64,000 nt of DNA from Arthrospiribacter ruber (GTDB taxonomy: Bacteria > Bacteroidota > Bacteroidia > Cytophagales > Cyclobacteriaceae): positions 124,001 through 188,000 of the forward strand of contig NZ_RPHB01000006.1 in NCBI RefSeq assembly GCF_019343195.1. The letters are read 5' to 3'. Below the pieces are notes generated by a model. It ran no database searches. It saw only the letters and a program-made list of their open reading frames with translations, and had not been told where the DNA came from. Positions 1 through 6,846 of this stretch are shown here, piece after piece. The translations under genes and the position numbers were made by a program. Position 1 is the first letter of the stretch. Each line of letters starts with the position of its first letter.

Positions 1-352
1 CATTTCCAAAAAGAATTCCATCTGGTAATTCTGCAAAAGCTTTGACAAAATATGGCCTTTCGATCGATAAGCCGCTTGTTTCGCCGATAAACCGCCCTGG
101 ATTCTCCCTAGCTCCTAGAGATATTATAATAGGTTGGGAAAAACCTTCATTATCAGAAATATAAAACCCGTGGTCGGAGGCATTGATAGCTTGGGTAGTT
201 ATAACCCTTCCTGATAACCTCATTCTTTCACCACTTACCAATAAGGCATCCTCTGTTACAATTGAAGGATTTAAATCTATCGGATCTTCACAAGAAAAAA
301 TCAAAATTGCTAAAAACAACCAAATTAAAGTCCTGGATACTACATTAATCAT
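1..352 (-). CDS. Surface lipoprotein with FnIII-like domain, N-terminal part
   Basis: The gene starts at the ATG at 350-352 and runs off the left edge, so only about 117 residues are visible. They begin with a short charged stretch and a hydrophobic segment ending in a lipobox (LAILIFSC, Cys about residue 21), which marks a lipoprotein. The rest (FYISDNEGFSQP, then RPYFVKAFAELPDG and GILFGN) resembles the fibronectin-III-like repeats of Bacteroidota surface proteins, where the phrase YFVRAYA..GT.YGN recurs. Function is unknown. It lies downstream of trmN6 on the same strand, separated by 94 A+T-rich bases with a weak hairpin, so it is probably its own unit. Confidence 0.75.
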   Translation of the reverse strand, partial: MINVVSRTLIWLFLAILIFSCEDPIDLNPSIVTEDALLVSGERMRLSGRVITTQAINASDHGFYISDNEGFSQPIIISLGARENPGRFIGETSGLSIERPYFVKAFAELPDGILFGN

Positions 353-399
353 TTAACTCTTCATTTAGAAAGTTTTTAAAATTAAGTGAATATTCAATT

Positions 400-426
400 T
401 TAAAAAATTTTAAGCCTTATGCTTAA
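400..426 (-). terminator. Possible weak terminator after trmN6
   Basis: Arms TTAAGC (410-415) and GCTTAA (421-426) enclose a 5-base loop. On the minus strand the hairpin is followed by AAATTTTTTA. It sits just past the trmN6 stop. The stem is short and A+T-rich, so the call is tentative. Confidence 0.35.
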
Positions 427-446
427 TAAAAAAAAATTAAATAGTT

Positions 447-1163
447 TTAAAAAATGATCAAGAACGGACTCAGTATTTTTTTATACCATTCAGAATATAC
501 ACCTTGATCATCTTTTATATTCACTTCTATTTCAGAATAATCCCCCTTACTTTTAGAAAAAAACGAAATATATCTAAAAACCCTTCCTTTATTTTTATTT
601 TTTATAATTATGCTTTTACAATTGAAAAGTTGGGATTTTTCTGCCATAGCTTTGAAAACTTTCATTTCGTATTCCGGAAGAATCAGCCATAACTCTCCTT
701 GTTCAGACAAAAGAGAACGAACTCCATCAAGCAATTCTTCAAAAGCCAAACTATCATTATGAATTGCTAGATTTCTTTTCGAATCTGGGGATTTGAGATG
801 ATTTGAGAAATATGGAGGGTTGCTGACGATCAGGTCAAACTTCTCTTCTCTAATAGGTGCAAAATCTTTAAAATCTGCTAACCTAAAACTGATCCTGTCT
901 GCCCAAGGTGAGCGATTTGCATTTTCTTCTGCCTGCTTCCAAGCTTCCTGGTCAATTTCCACCCCTTCAATCTTCGCCTGCTCAAACCTTTGGGCCAGCA
1001 TCAATGAAACCACTCCGGTTCCCAATCCAATTTCCAGTATCTTTTTAAAATCGCCCCCTTCTCCTGCCAATGCACCCAGCAATACTCCGTCAGTACCAAC
1101 TTTCATGGCGCATTTATCCTGATAAATTTCAAACTGTTTGAATCTAAAAGGCTTGCTGCTCAT
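447..1163 (-). CDS. trmN6: tRNA1(Val) A37 N6-methyltransferase
   Basis: Predicted S-adenosylmethionine-dependent enzyme that methylates N6 of A37 in tRNA-Val. The 238 residues show the Rossmann motif I EIGLGTG (44-50), an acidic SAM-ribose position (VEID, about 68-71) and the N6-adenine methylase signature NPPY (115-118). The opening with FRFKQFEI is typical of the YfiC/TrmN6 group. It is the last gene of a minus-strand cluster led by aroQ and starts 11 bases after the rnhA stop, so it is probably co-transcribed. Other small NPPY methylases exist, but length and the N-terminal phrase favour TrmN6. Confidence 0.85.
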   Translation of the reverse strand: MSSKPFRFKQFEIYQDKCAMKVGTDGVLLGALAGEGGDFKKILEIGLGTGVVSLMLAQRFEQAKIEGVEIDQEAWKQAEENANRSPWADRISFRLADFKDFAPIREEKFDLIVSNPPYFSNHLKSPDSKRNLAIHNDSLAFEELLDGVRSLLSEQGELWLILPEYEMKVFKAMAEKSQLFNCKSIIIKNKNKGRVFRYISFFSKSKGDYSEIEVNIKDDQGVYSEWYKKILSPFLIIF

Positions 1164-1174
1164 TTTCTAAAAAA

Positions 1175-1630
1175 TCAAATATTCCCTGATTCATATCCTA
1201 TATCTGCAGGCAAAATTGGCTGTTCGGCTGCTGCTACCGCCAATTGGTCGCAGCGCTCATTTTCTATATTGCCCGCATGGCCTTTCACCCAGACAAATTT
1301 GGGCCTGTATTTTAAATGTAAAGGAATATATTTTCTCCAAAGATCAGGGTTTTTCTTATCCTTGAAGCCCTTTTTCTGCCAGCCCCAAAGCCATCCTTTT
1401 TCTACAGCATCCACTACATATTTACTATCAGAGTAAATAGTGACAGGAATCCCTTCCACCTTGATTTCTTCCAATGCCTTGATGACTGCGAGAAGCTCCA
1501 TCCTATTGTTGGTAGTCAACCTGAACCCTTCTGAAAGCTCTTTCCGGTGCTGTCTAAATTTGAGCACTGCACCATAGCCTCCGGGACCAGGATTGCCTTT
1601 GGCTGCTCCGTCCGTATAAATTACAATCAT
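1175..1630 (-). CDS. rnhA: Ribonuclease HI
   Basis: Cleaves the RNA strand of RNA-DNA hybrids (R-loops, primers). At 151 residues it has the usual length for a stand-alone type 1 enzyme. The four acidic metal ligands are visible: D7 in YTDGAAKGNPG, E45 in NNRMELLA, D68 in IYSDSKYV and D128 near the C-terminus, plus the loop histidine H118 in KGHAG. The basic handle segment WGWQKKGFKDKKNPDLW is present. It lies 9 bases after marC and 11 before trmN6 in the same cluster. Confidence 0.95.
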   Translation of the reverse strand: MIVIYTDGAAKGNPGPGGYGAVLKFRQHRKELSEGFRLTTNNRMELLAVIKALEEIKVEGIPVTIYSDSKYVVDAVEKGWLWGWQKKGFKDKKNPDLWRKYIPLHLKYRPKFVWVKGHAGNIENERCDQLAVAAAEQPILPADIGYESGNI

Positions 1631-1639
1631 TTACATTTA

Positions 1640-2227
1640 TTAAAATAAGCCTGAATCTGAGCTCAGTGCTGTTTTGAAAATTTTAATGGCAATGGATAAA
1701 AGGATAATACCAAAAATCCTTCTTAACACATCCAAACCTGTTTTTCCCAACTTCCTTTCCAGCCAATTGGTACTTTTCAACACCACATAGACTATGCTCA
1801 AATTGATAATGATCCCGACCCCTATATTGAGTTGGGAATATTCAGACTTGAGGGTAAGAATGGTAGTCAGGGTACCCGCTCCGGCAATAAGCGGAAAAGC
1901 TATGGGCACTATGGACGCACTTGTGGTCGAGGCATCCGGATCTGGCTTGAACAGCTCAATTCCCAGTATCATTTCTGCTCCCAGAGCAAAAATGATCAGT
2001 GCCCCGGCTATCGCAAAATCCTCCACTCCTATTCCAAAAAGACCGAGGATTGATTTGCCAACAATAAGAAACAAAATCATCAACAAGCCAGCTGCAATCG
2101 TGGCTTTACCGGACTGTATATGCCCTACTTTTTTTCGCAGATTGATGATGATGGGTATAGACCCCAGAATGTCAATCACTGAAAACAATATCAGCGTCAC
2201 AGAAAAGATTTCCCTGATGTCAAACAT
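1640..2227 (-). CDS. marC: MarC/UPF0056 family integral membrane protein
   Basis: A 195-residue inner-membrane protein with about six hydrophobic segments in the MarC pattern (N-terminal FSVIDILGSIPI, central PLIAGAGTLTTILTL). MarC proteins were once linked to multiple antibiotic resistance in E. coli, but that link was withdrawn and their substrate is unknown, so no transport function is assigned. It sits one base after the aminotransferase stop and 9 before rnhA, which implies a shared transcript but no obvious shared pathway. Confidence 0.85.
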   Translation of the reverse strand: MFDIREIFSVTLILFSVIDILGSIPIIINLRKKVGHIQSGKATIAAGLLMILFLIVGKSILGLFGIGVEDFAIAGALIIFALGAEMILGIELFKPDPDASTTSASIVPIAFPLIAGAGTLTTILTLKSEYSQLNIGVGIIINLSIVYVVLKSTNWLERKLGKTGLDVLRRIFGIILLSIAIKIFKTALSSDSGLF

Positions 2228-2228
2228 A

Positions 2229-3287
2229 TCAGAATGCCTTAATAAAGCCTATCAATTTTTCAATTTCACTTTCGGTAATTGCAGGAAAATTGGCTATCCG
2301 GAAACTACTGGACTTCAATGGTCCATAACCGCTGCCAAGTTGCATACCTTCTTTTTCAGCCTCTTTTTTGATCCGAACAATCATCTCTTCCTTACCTTCT
2401 ACCGCCAAGACTGTAGTACTTCGTGTCTCTGGATTCTGAACTAGCATTCGGAATCCAGCCGTATTGGCAACGGCATCTTCCAGCTTCCTCATTCTGCTCC
2501 TTAGTCCTGCGTCTACATGCTGGATTTCTTCCAAATCCTGTAAGACACGCTTGAGCAAATAAATCCCAAAGACATTTGGAGTATAGTGTGTCTGGTAAGA
2601 CTGTGCATTTTCCAACATAAAGCTTAAACTGTTGTATCTGCCCCTTTCTCCCTTTCTATCCACTTTAGCTATGGCATCTGGCGAAACTAAAAGTATCCCC
2701 AAACCGGCAGGAAGCCCAAAACATTTCTGTACCGAAGCATACCAAATATCTGCTGCATGGAAATCCAATTTTACACCCCCCATTGAGGATGTGGTATCCA
2801 CTGCAATTATCTTATTCGGATACTTTTTTCTGACGGCATCTATGACATCCATTCTTACTTGGGTGGCATTGGATGTTTCATTTTGGGTGATGGCTATAAG
2901 ATCATATTCATTCCCTACTTGGAGTGCATCTACATCTATTACTTCCCCCGGTGCTATTTTATGGGCAAAAGTCTTCGGCTCAATGTGCTTGGCGTAATCC
3001 AACCATTTTTTTCCAAATGACCCAGAGAAGATGTGATATCCTGCCTGCTCCACTACGGATTGGCTGATGATTTCCCAGTTTTCGGTAGCAGATGAGGTGA
3101 AAAGCAACTTGTAAGAATCCGGAAGATGGAGCTTTTCCCTGAAAAGGGTTTCTGTCTCTTGGTACATATCCATGAATACCGCAGACCGGTGGTTTGCACT
3201 CAACACACCCTCTTCATAGGCCTCCTGCATGTACTGAGGCAGTTTATCATAGACCTTGGAAGGACCCGGAGCAAATGTCAGTTTCAT
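2229..3287 (-). CDS. Class V aminotransferase, phosphoserine-aminotransferase-like
   Basis: PLP-dependent enzyme of 352 residues. D164 (VDTTSSMGG) should contact the PLP ring nitrogen, and K188 in YASVQKCFGLP is the expected Schiff-base lysine. The opening FAPGPS and the NHRSAVF segment are shared by SerC and by alanine-glyoxylate/serine-pyruvate aminotransferases. A role in serine synthesis is plausible, but true SerC carries a different lysine context, so the substrate is left open. Its ATG overlaps the aroQ stop by four bases (ATGA), which suggests translational coupling. Confidence 0.8.
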   Translation of the reverse strand: MKLTFAPGPSKVYDKLPQYMQEAYEEGVLSANHRSAVFMDMYQETETLFREKLHLPDSYKLLFTSSATENWEIISQSVVEQAGYHIFSGSFGKKWLDYAKHIEPKTFAHKIAPGEVIDVDALQVGNEYDLIAITQNETSNATQVRMDVIDAVRKKYPNKIIAVDTTSSMGGVKLDFHAADIWYASVQKCFGLPAGLGILLVSPDAIAKVDRKGERGRYNSLSFMLENAQSYQTHYTPNVFGIYLLKRVLQDLEEIQHVDAGLRSRMRKLEDAVANTAGFRMLVQNPETRSTTVLAVEGKEEMIVRIKKEAEKEGMQLGSGYGPLKSSSFRIANFPAITESEIEKLIGFIKAF

Positions 3288-3709
3288 AATTGTGGATTTT
3301 GAAAATAAGAAATAGCTAGCTCATAGCCTTTAAGTCCAAGGCCAGAAATCATGCCTATACACGCTTTACTGATGATACTTTTGTGCCTGAATTCCTCTCG
3401 CTTGTAGATATTGGAGATATGCACTTCCATCACGGGAGACTTTACACCTGCTATGGCATCAGAAATAGCAACCGACGTATGCGTATAACCGCCGGCATTG
3501 AGGATGATTCCATCATACTCAAAACCTTTTTCGTGTATTTTATTGATAAGATCTCCTTCTACATTAGATTGGAAGTATTCGAGCACTACTTCAGGAAATT
3601 TGTTCTGAAGGGTGCCAAAATAATCCTCAAAGGAAGTGTGACCATAAATATCCGGCTCCCTTTTTCCCAAAAGGTTAAGATTTGGCCCATTGATGATGAT
3701 GATTTTCAA
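3284..3709 (-). CDS. aroQ: 3-dehydroquinate dehydratase, type II
   Basis: Catalyses the third step of the shikimate pathway (3-dehydroquinate to 3-dehydroshikimate). The 141 residues match the small dodecameric class II enzyme. Visible residues are the NGPNLNLLGKREP opening, catalytic R17 and Y22, N71 and H77 (LNAGGYTHTS), and H97 with R107 (EVHISNIYKREEFR). It is the first gene of the minus-strand cluster and has a good promoter match 29-61 bases upstream of its ATG. Confidence 0.96.
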   Translation of the reverse strand: MKIIIINGPNLNLLGKREPDIYGHTSFEDYFGTLQNKFPEVVLEYFQSNVEGDLINKIHEKGFEYDGIILNAGGYTHTSVAISDAIAGVKSPVMEVHISNIYKREEFRHKSIISKACIGMISGLGLKGYELAISYFQNPQL

Positions 3710-3737
3710 AGTATGTCTGTTTAGTGGTTTGAGGCCT

Positions 3738-3770
3738 CAAAAGTATCAGTTATTTGGCAGATTGCCCAAA
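3738..3770 (-). promoter_or_regulatory. Promoter of the aroQ cluster
   Basis: On the minus strand TTTG (3767-3770) lies 21 bases before TACTTTTG (3738-3745), matching the Bacteroidota form TTTG-N17-23-TAnnTTTG. The aroQ ATG lies about 29 bases past the -7 element. Confidence 0.6.
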
Positions 3771-3905
3771 ACAATCACAAGAGCCTTTTTTTATTTGAGA
3801 AAAAAATGGAATTTTAATTTCAAGATGAGATCCAATTACTGAAATGAGCCTATATACTCCTGAATTTCCAGCCTTAAAAATTTTTTCATCGTACTAAAAT
3901 CATAT

Positions 3906-4127
3906 ATGAAAAGACCTCCTCAAATGACTTTCAAGTACTTATTGGTTCAAAGCGGAATTGTTGCGATTCTGGTAACACTCATTCAGGTTTTTTGGATGGA
4001 AGAAAACCCCGAACTTCTCAAGGCACTGATTTTCTTTGTCATTTTCTATGCAGTTTACCTTTTGATCCTCTGTCTGATGTACAAAATCAATCCTTTCAAA
4101 AAGAATTTCAAAAGTCCCTACAAATAA
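3906..4127 (+). CDS. Small two-helix membrane protein, unknown function
   Basis: A 73-residue protein with two predicted membrane helices (about residues 13-30 and 38-58: LLVQSGIVAILVTLIQVFW, then ALIFFVIFYAVYLLILCL), separated by an acidic MEENPE turn and ending in a lysine-rich tail. No family was recognised. It stops 11 bases before the chosen xerD start, so the two are likely co-transcribed. No clear promoter consensus was seen ahead of it. Confidence 0.6.
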   Translation: MKRPPQMTFKYLLVQSGIVAILVTLIQVFWMEENPELLKALIFFVIFYAVYLLILCLMYKINPFKKNFKSPYK

Positions 4128-4138
4128 CCATCGACACC

Positions 4139-5044
4139 GTGTCTTCATCCTGGGAAAATCTTATCAGGCAATTCCAACACTATTTGAAGATCGAAAGGTC
4201 TTTGAGCAAGAATTCCATCTTGGCTTATTTACAGGACATGGAAAAACTAAGCAAATACATGGAGACAAATTACCCAGAAATAAACCCTGTAAATGCAAAA
4301 CTGACCCACCTAAGGGATTTCGTCAATACCATCGCTACCTTGGGTGTTTCTGAATATACCCAGGCACGGATAATATCAGGGATCAAAGCATTTTTTCGGT
4401 TCTTGATGTACGAGGACATGATTCAGGAAGACCCTTCTCAACTGCTGGAATCTCCGAAGCTTGGCAGGAAACTTCCCGACACATTAAGTTTTGAAGAAAT
4501 CAATTCTATCCTTGAAAGTATACAGCTAGGGCTGCCGGAAGGACACAGAAATAGGGCTATGCTGGAAATTCTCTACTCTTCAGGACTGAGGGTTTCTGAA
4601 CTGACCGACCTTAAGATGGCCAATATCTACACAGACATAGGATTTCTCCGAGTAATTGGAAAAGGAAACAAAGATCGATTGGTCCCTGTAGGAAAAGATG
4701 CCCTTAAGTACCTCAAATATTATATCGAAGAAATCCGCGCCCACCAATCCCCTGCCAAAGGGCATGAAGAATTTGTTTTTCTTAACCGCCGAGGCAAAAA
4801 ACTGAGCCGGGTAATGATTTTTTTGATCATCAAAAAACAAGTAGAAGCAATCGGTCTGAAAAAAAATGTCAGTCCCCATACATTCAGACACAGTTTTGCC
4901 ACACACATGATAGAGGGAGGAGCCGACCTGAGAGCAGTACAGGAAATGCTGGGGCATGAAAGCATCACAACTACGGAGATTTACACACACCTGGACAGAG
5001 ACTATTTGAGACAGGTTCTGAATGAATTTCATCCAAGAAAGTAA
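4139..5044 (+). CDS. xerD: Tyrosine recombinase XerD
   Basis: Site-specific recombinase that resolves chromosome dimers at dif, normally with XerC and activated by FtsK. The GTG at 4139 is preferred: it gives 301 residues, the family length, and puts WENLIRQFQHYLKIERSLS at the N-terminus. An upstream ATG at 3992 would add 49 residues that only re-read the small membrane gene in another frame. All six catalytic residues are present: R151 (SGLRVSEL), K175, H247 and R250 (HTFRHSFATH), H273 (LGHESITTT) and nucleophile Y282 (YTHLD). XerC versus XerD cannot be settled from sequence alone. Confidence 0.9.
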   Translation: MSSSWENLIRQFQHYLKIERSLSKNSILAYLQDMEKLSKYMETNYPEINPVNAKLTHLRDFVNTIATLGVSEYTQARIISGIKAFFRFLMYEDMIQEDPSQLLESPKLGRKLPDTLSFEEINSILESIQLGLPEGHRNRAMLEILYSSGLRVSELTDLKMANIYTDIGFLRVIGKGNKDRLVPVGKDALKYLKYYIEEIRAHQSPAKGHEEFVFLNRRGKKLSRVMIFLIIKKQVEAIGLKKNVSPHTFRHSFATHMIEGGADLRAVQEMLGHESITTTEIYTHLDRDYLRQVLNEFHPRK

Positions 5045-5136
5045 GGTTTGTATATTTTTTTCTGTAAAAAAAGATTAGTTTTAAATTTGTTTTTAGTTTA
5101 AAATAAACTAAATTTAACTGACAAAACTTATTCGAT

Positions 5137-5652
5137 ATGAAATACTTAAGCGTTTTTTTCTTCGTGTTATTTTTATTGAATTTCCAACCTGCAGAAGCAC
5201 AAAGTCCGGAACCATCCGGATTATTGATGTACAATCAAAAATCCGGAAAAACAAAATTTATCCCGGAGAACAAAAGAGTGACCCTTACCAATTATAGGGG
5301 ATTCAGGTCCAGTGGAAAGCTAAAGGTTATTTCAAAAGAAGAAGTTTTGGTACATGGTAGAAGATTCAGAGTGGCGGAATTGTCCAAAGTGCGGAGAAAT
5401 TATTTGGGTACAAAAATAATAGGAGCTGTATTACTAGTCGGCGGACAAACAGTCATAGAGGTTGAAAAGGCAGTTTCGACAGGCATGTTTGACAGCAGTG
5501 TAGAAACATTGCGTGATCCACAGGTTTCTGCGGCAGGCTTTATTATGATGGGCGCATCTCTTCCTTTATTGTTATATGCCCCAAATTACAAATATGACAA
5601 ATGGACTTATGAGGCTGTCCCAAGCCAAGCTCTTGAAGAATTCCAGTATTGA
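5137..5652 (+). CDS. Secreted or membrane-anchored protein, unknown
   Basis: A 171-residue protein with a clear signal peptide (hydrophobic core about residues 4-17, probable cut after AEAQ at about 22). The mature part carries a lysine-rich, beta-like segment (KRVTLTNYRGFRSSGKLKVIS) and two later hydrophobic stretches, about 90-110 (TKIIGAVLLVGGQTVI) and 130-148 (AAGFIMMGASLPLLLYAP), which could anchor it. No family was recognised. A possible -7 element TAAATTTG lies at 5082-5089 without a well-placed partner. Confidence 0.65.
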   Translation: MKYLSVFFFVLFLLNFQPAEAQSPEPSGLLMYNQKSGKTKFIPENKRVTLTNYRGFRSSGKLKVISKEEVLVHGRRFRVAELSKVRRNYLGTKIIGAVLLVGGQTVIEVEKAVSTGMFDSSVETLRDPQVSAAGFIMMGASLPLLLYAPNYKYDKWTYEAVPSQALEEFQY

Positions 5653-5690
5653 TTAAGTAAAATTATACCGTTAAAAATCAGTTTAATTTA

Positions 5691-5718
5691 TTGTATTCGC
5701 GGGCAAGTTCTATTTTTG
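5691..5718 (+). promoter_or_regulatory. Promoter of pyrD
   Basis: TTG (5691-5693) is followed after 17 bases by TATTTTTG (5711-5718), fitting the Bacteroidota TTG-N17-23-TAnnTTTG rule. Transcription would begin near 5724, just ahead of the GTG at 5742. This argues against a start codon at 5691, which would lie inside the promoter. Confidence 0.5.
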
Positions 5719-5741
5719 CATTGTCTAAAAATTATCTGCCC

Positions 5742-6791
5742 GTGTATAAATCCATCCTAAAGCCGCTACTTTTCACAAAAAACCCTGAAAGCGCTCATCA
5801 TTTTACTTTTTCCTGGATCAAAAGGACCTTTAACCTCCCTATAGTAAAAAGTGTCATTCAATCCAGTTTTAGATATGAGCACCCACTTTTAGAAAGAGAA
5901 ATACTTGGGTTGAAATTTAAAAATCCAATCGGATTGGCTGCAGGCTTTGACAAAGACGCCAAACTCATTGACGAAATGGCCATGCTAGGTTTTGGGTTTA
6001 TAGAAATTGGAACCCTCACTCCAAAACCTCAAGAAGGCAATCCACTACCAAGATTGTTCAGACTTCCTCAAGATCAAGCTCTGATCAACCGGATGGGATT
6101 TAACAATGGCGGCGTACAAGAGGCCGTACAAAGGCTCAAATCCAGAAAAACAGGTATTTTGATAGGAGGAAACATCGGGAAAAACAAAGTAACTCCCAAT
6201 GAAACCGCTCTGGAGGATTATATCATTTGCCTGGATACTTTACATCCTTACGTTGACTATTTTGTCGTAAATGTCAGCTCCCCCAACACACCCAACTTAC
6301 GGGAATTGCAGGAAAAAGAACCTCTGAAAAAGCTGTTGCTAGGTGTAAAAGAAGCCAATGAAGAACATCAAAACCCAAAACCAATACTTTTGAAAATAGC
6401 TCCTGACCTCACCGTAGGTCAGCTGGATGACATAGTAGAAATCATCATGGAGAGCGGTATTGACGGGGTAATAGCCACCAATACAACCATAGACAGAAGT
6501 ATGCTAACTACTTCGGCAAAAGAGGTGGAATCTATCGGTGCAGGTGGATTGAGCGGAAAAGTGCTGGCAAAAAGAAGTACTGAAGTGATCCGATACCTTT
6601 ACAAGCAATCCAACGGAGCTTTCCCCATCATAGGTGTAGGTGGTATATTCTCCGCTCAGGACGCCATAGATAAACTTGAAGCTGGGGCAAGTTTGATCCA
6701 GGTATACTCGGGCATGATTTATGAAGGCCCTTCTTTGGTAAAGCAGATCAAGAAAGGATTGGTCAAATATTATCAACAAGCGAAAAAATAA
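5742..6791 (+). CDS. pyrD: Dihydroorotate dehydrogenase (quinone), class 2
   Basis: Membrane-associated flavoenzyme that oxidises dihydroorotate to orotate with quinone in pyrimidine synthesis. The GTG at 5742 gives 349 residues beginning [11 protein letters not shown], followed by the amphipathic N-terminal helices (PESAHHFTF) that mark class 2. FMN and substrate motifs are visible: GLAAGFDKD (about 64-72), NRMGFNN (117-122) and [11 protein letters not shown], with S180 as the expected catalytic base, then GVGGIFS near the end. It is followed 22 bases later by ftsK. Confidence 0.94.
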   Translation: MYKSILKPLLFTKNPESAHHFTFSWIKRTFNLPIVKSVIQSSFRYEHPLLEREILGLKFKNPIGLAAGFDKDAKLIDEMAMLGFGFIEIGTLTPKPQEGNPLPRLFRLPQDQALINRMGFNNGGVQEAVQRLKSRKTGILIGGNIGKNKVTPNETALEDYIICLDTLHPYVDYFVVNVSSPNTPNLRELQEKEPLKKLLLGVKEANEEHQNPKPILLKIAPDLTVGQLDDIVEIIMESGIDGVIATNTTIDRSMLTTSAKEVESIGAGGLSGKVLAKRSTEVIRYLYKQSNGAFPIIGVGGIFSAQDAIDKLEAGASLIQVYSGMIYEGPSLVKQIKKGLVKYYQQAKK

Positions 6792-6846
6792 ATTCAGTAT
6801 ATTTCACCCTATCTTGACGACAAAAAAGAGGAATCAACATCGTAAA

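Noticed and set aside
820-1122. Open reading frame opposite trmN6
   Set aside because: It lies wholly within trmN6, has no recognisable family and mirrors its codon pattern. The same applies to the many antisense frames in rpoB, rpoC, sbcC and the ribosomal genes.
3992-4138. Upstream in-frame ATG for xerD
   Set aside because: It would add 49 residues that read the small membrane gene in another frame, and it makes the protein longer than the Xer family. The GTG at 4139 gives the family length and N-terminus.
4139-5044. Phage or element integrase
   Set aside because: Length and motifs fit chromosomal XerD, no other phage or transposon genes are near, and no attachment-like repeats flank it.
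5082-5089. TAAATTTG as promoter of the secreted gene at 5137
   Set aside because: No -33 TTTG is at a suitable distance; kept only as a remark.
5691-5741. TTG start for pyrD
   Set aside because: It lies in the promoter-like TTG-N17-TAnnTTTG pattern. The GTG at 5742 gives the family N-terminus.
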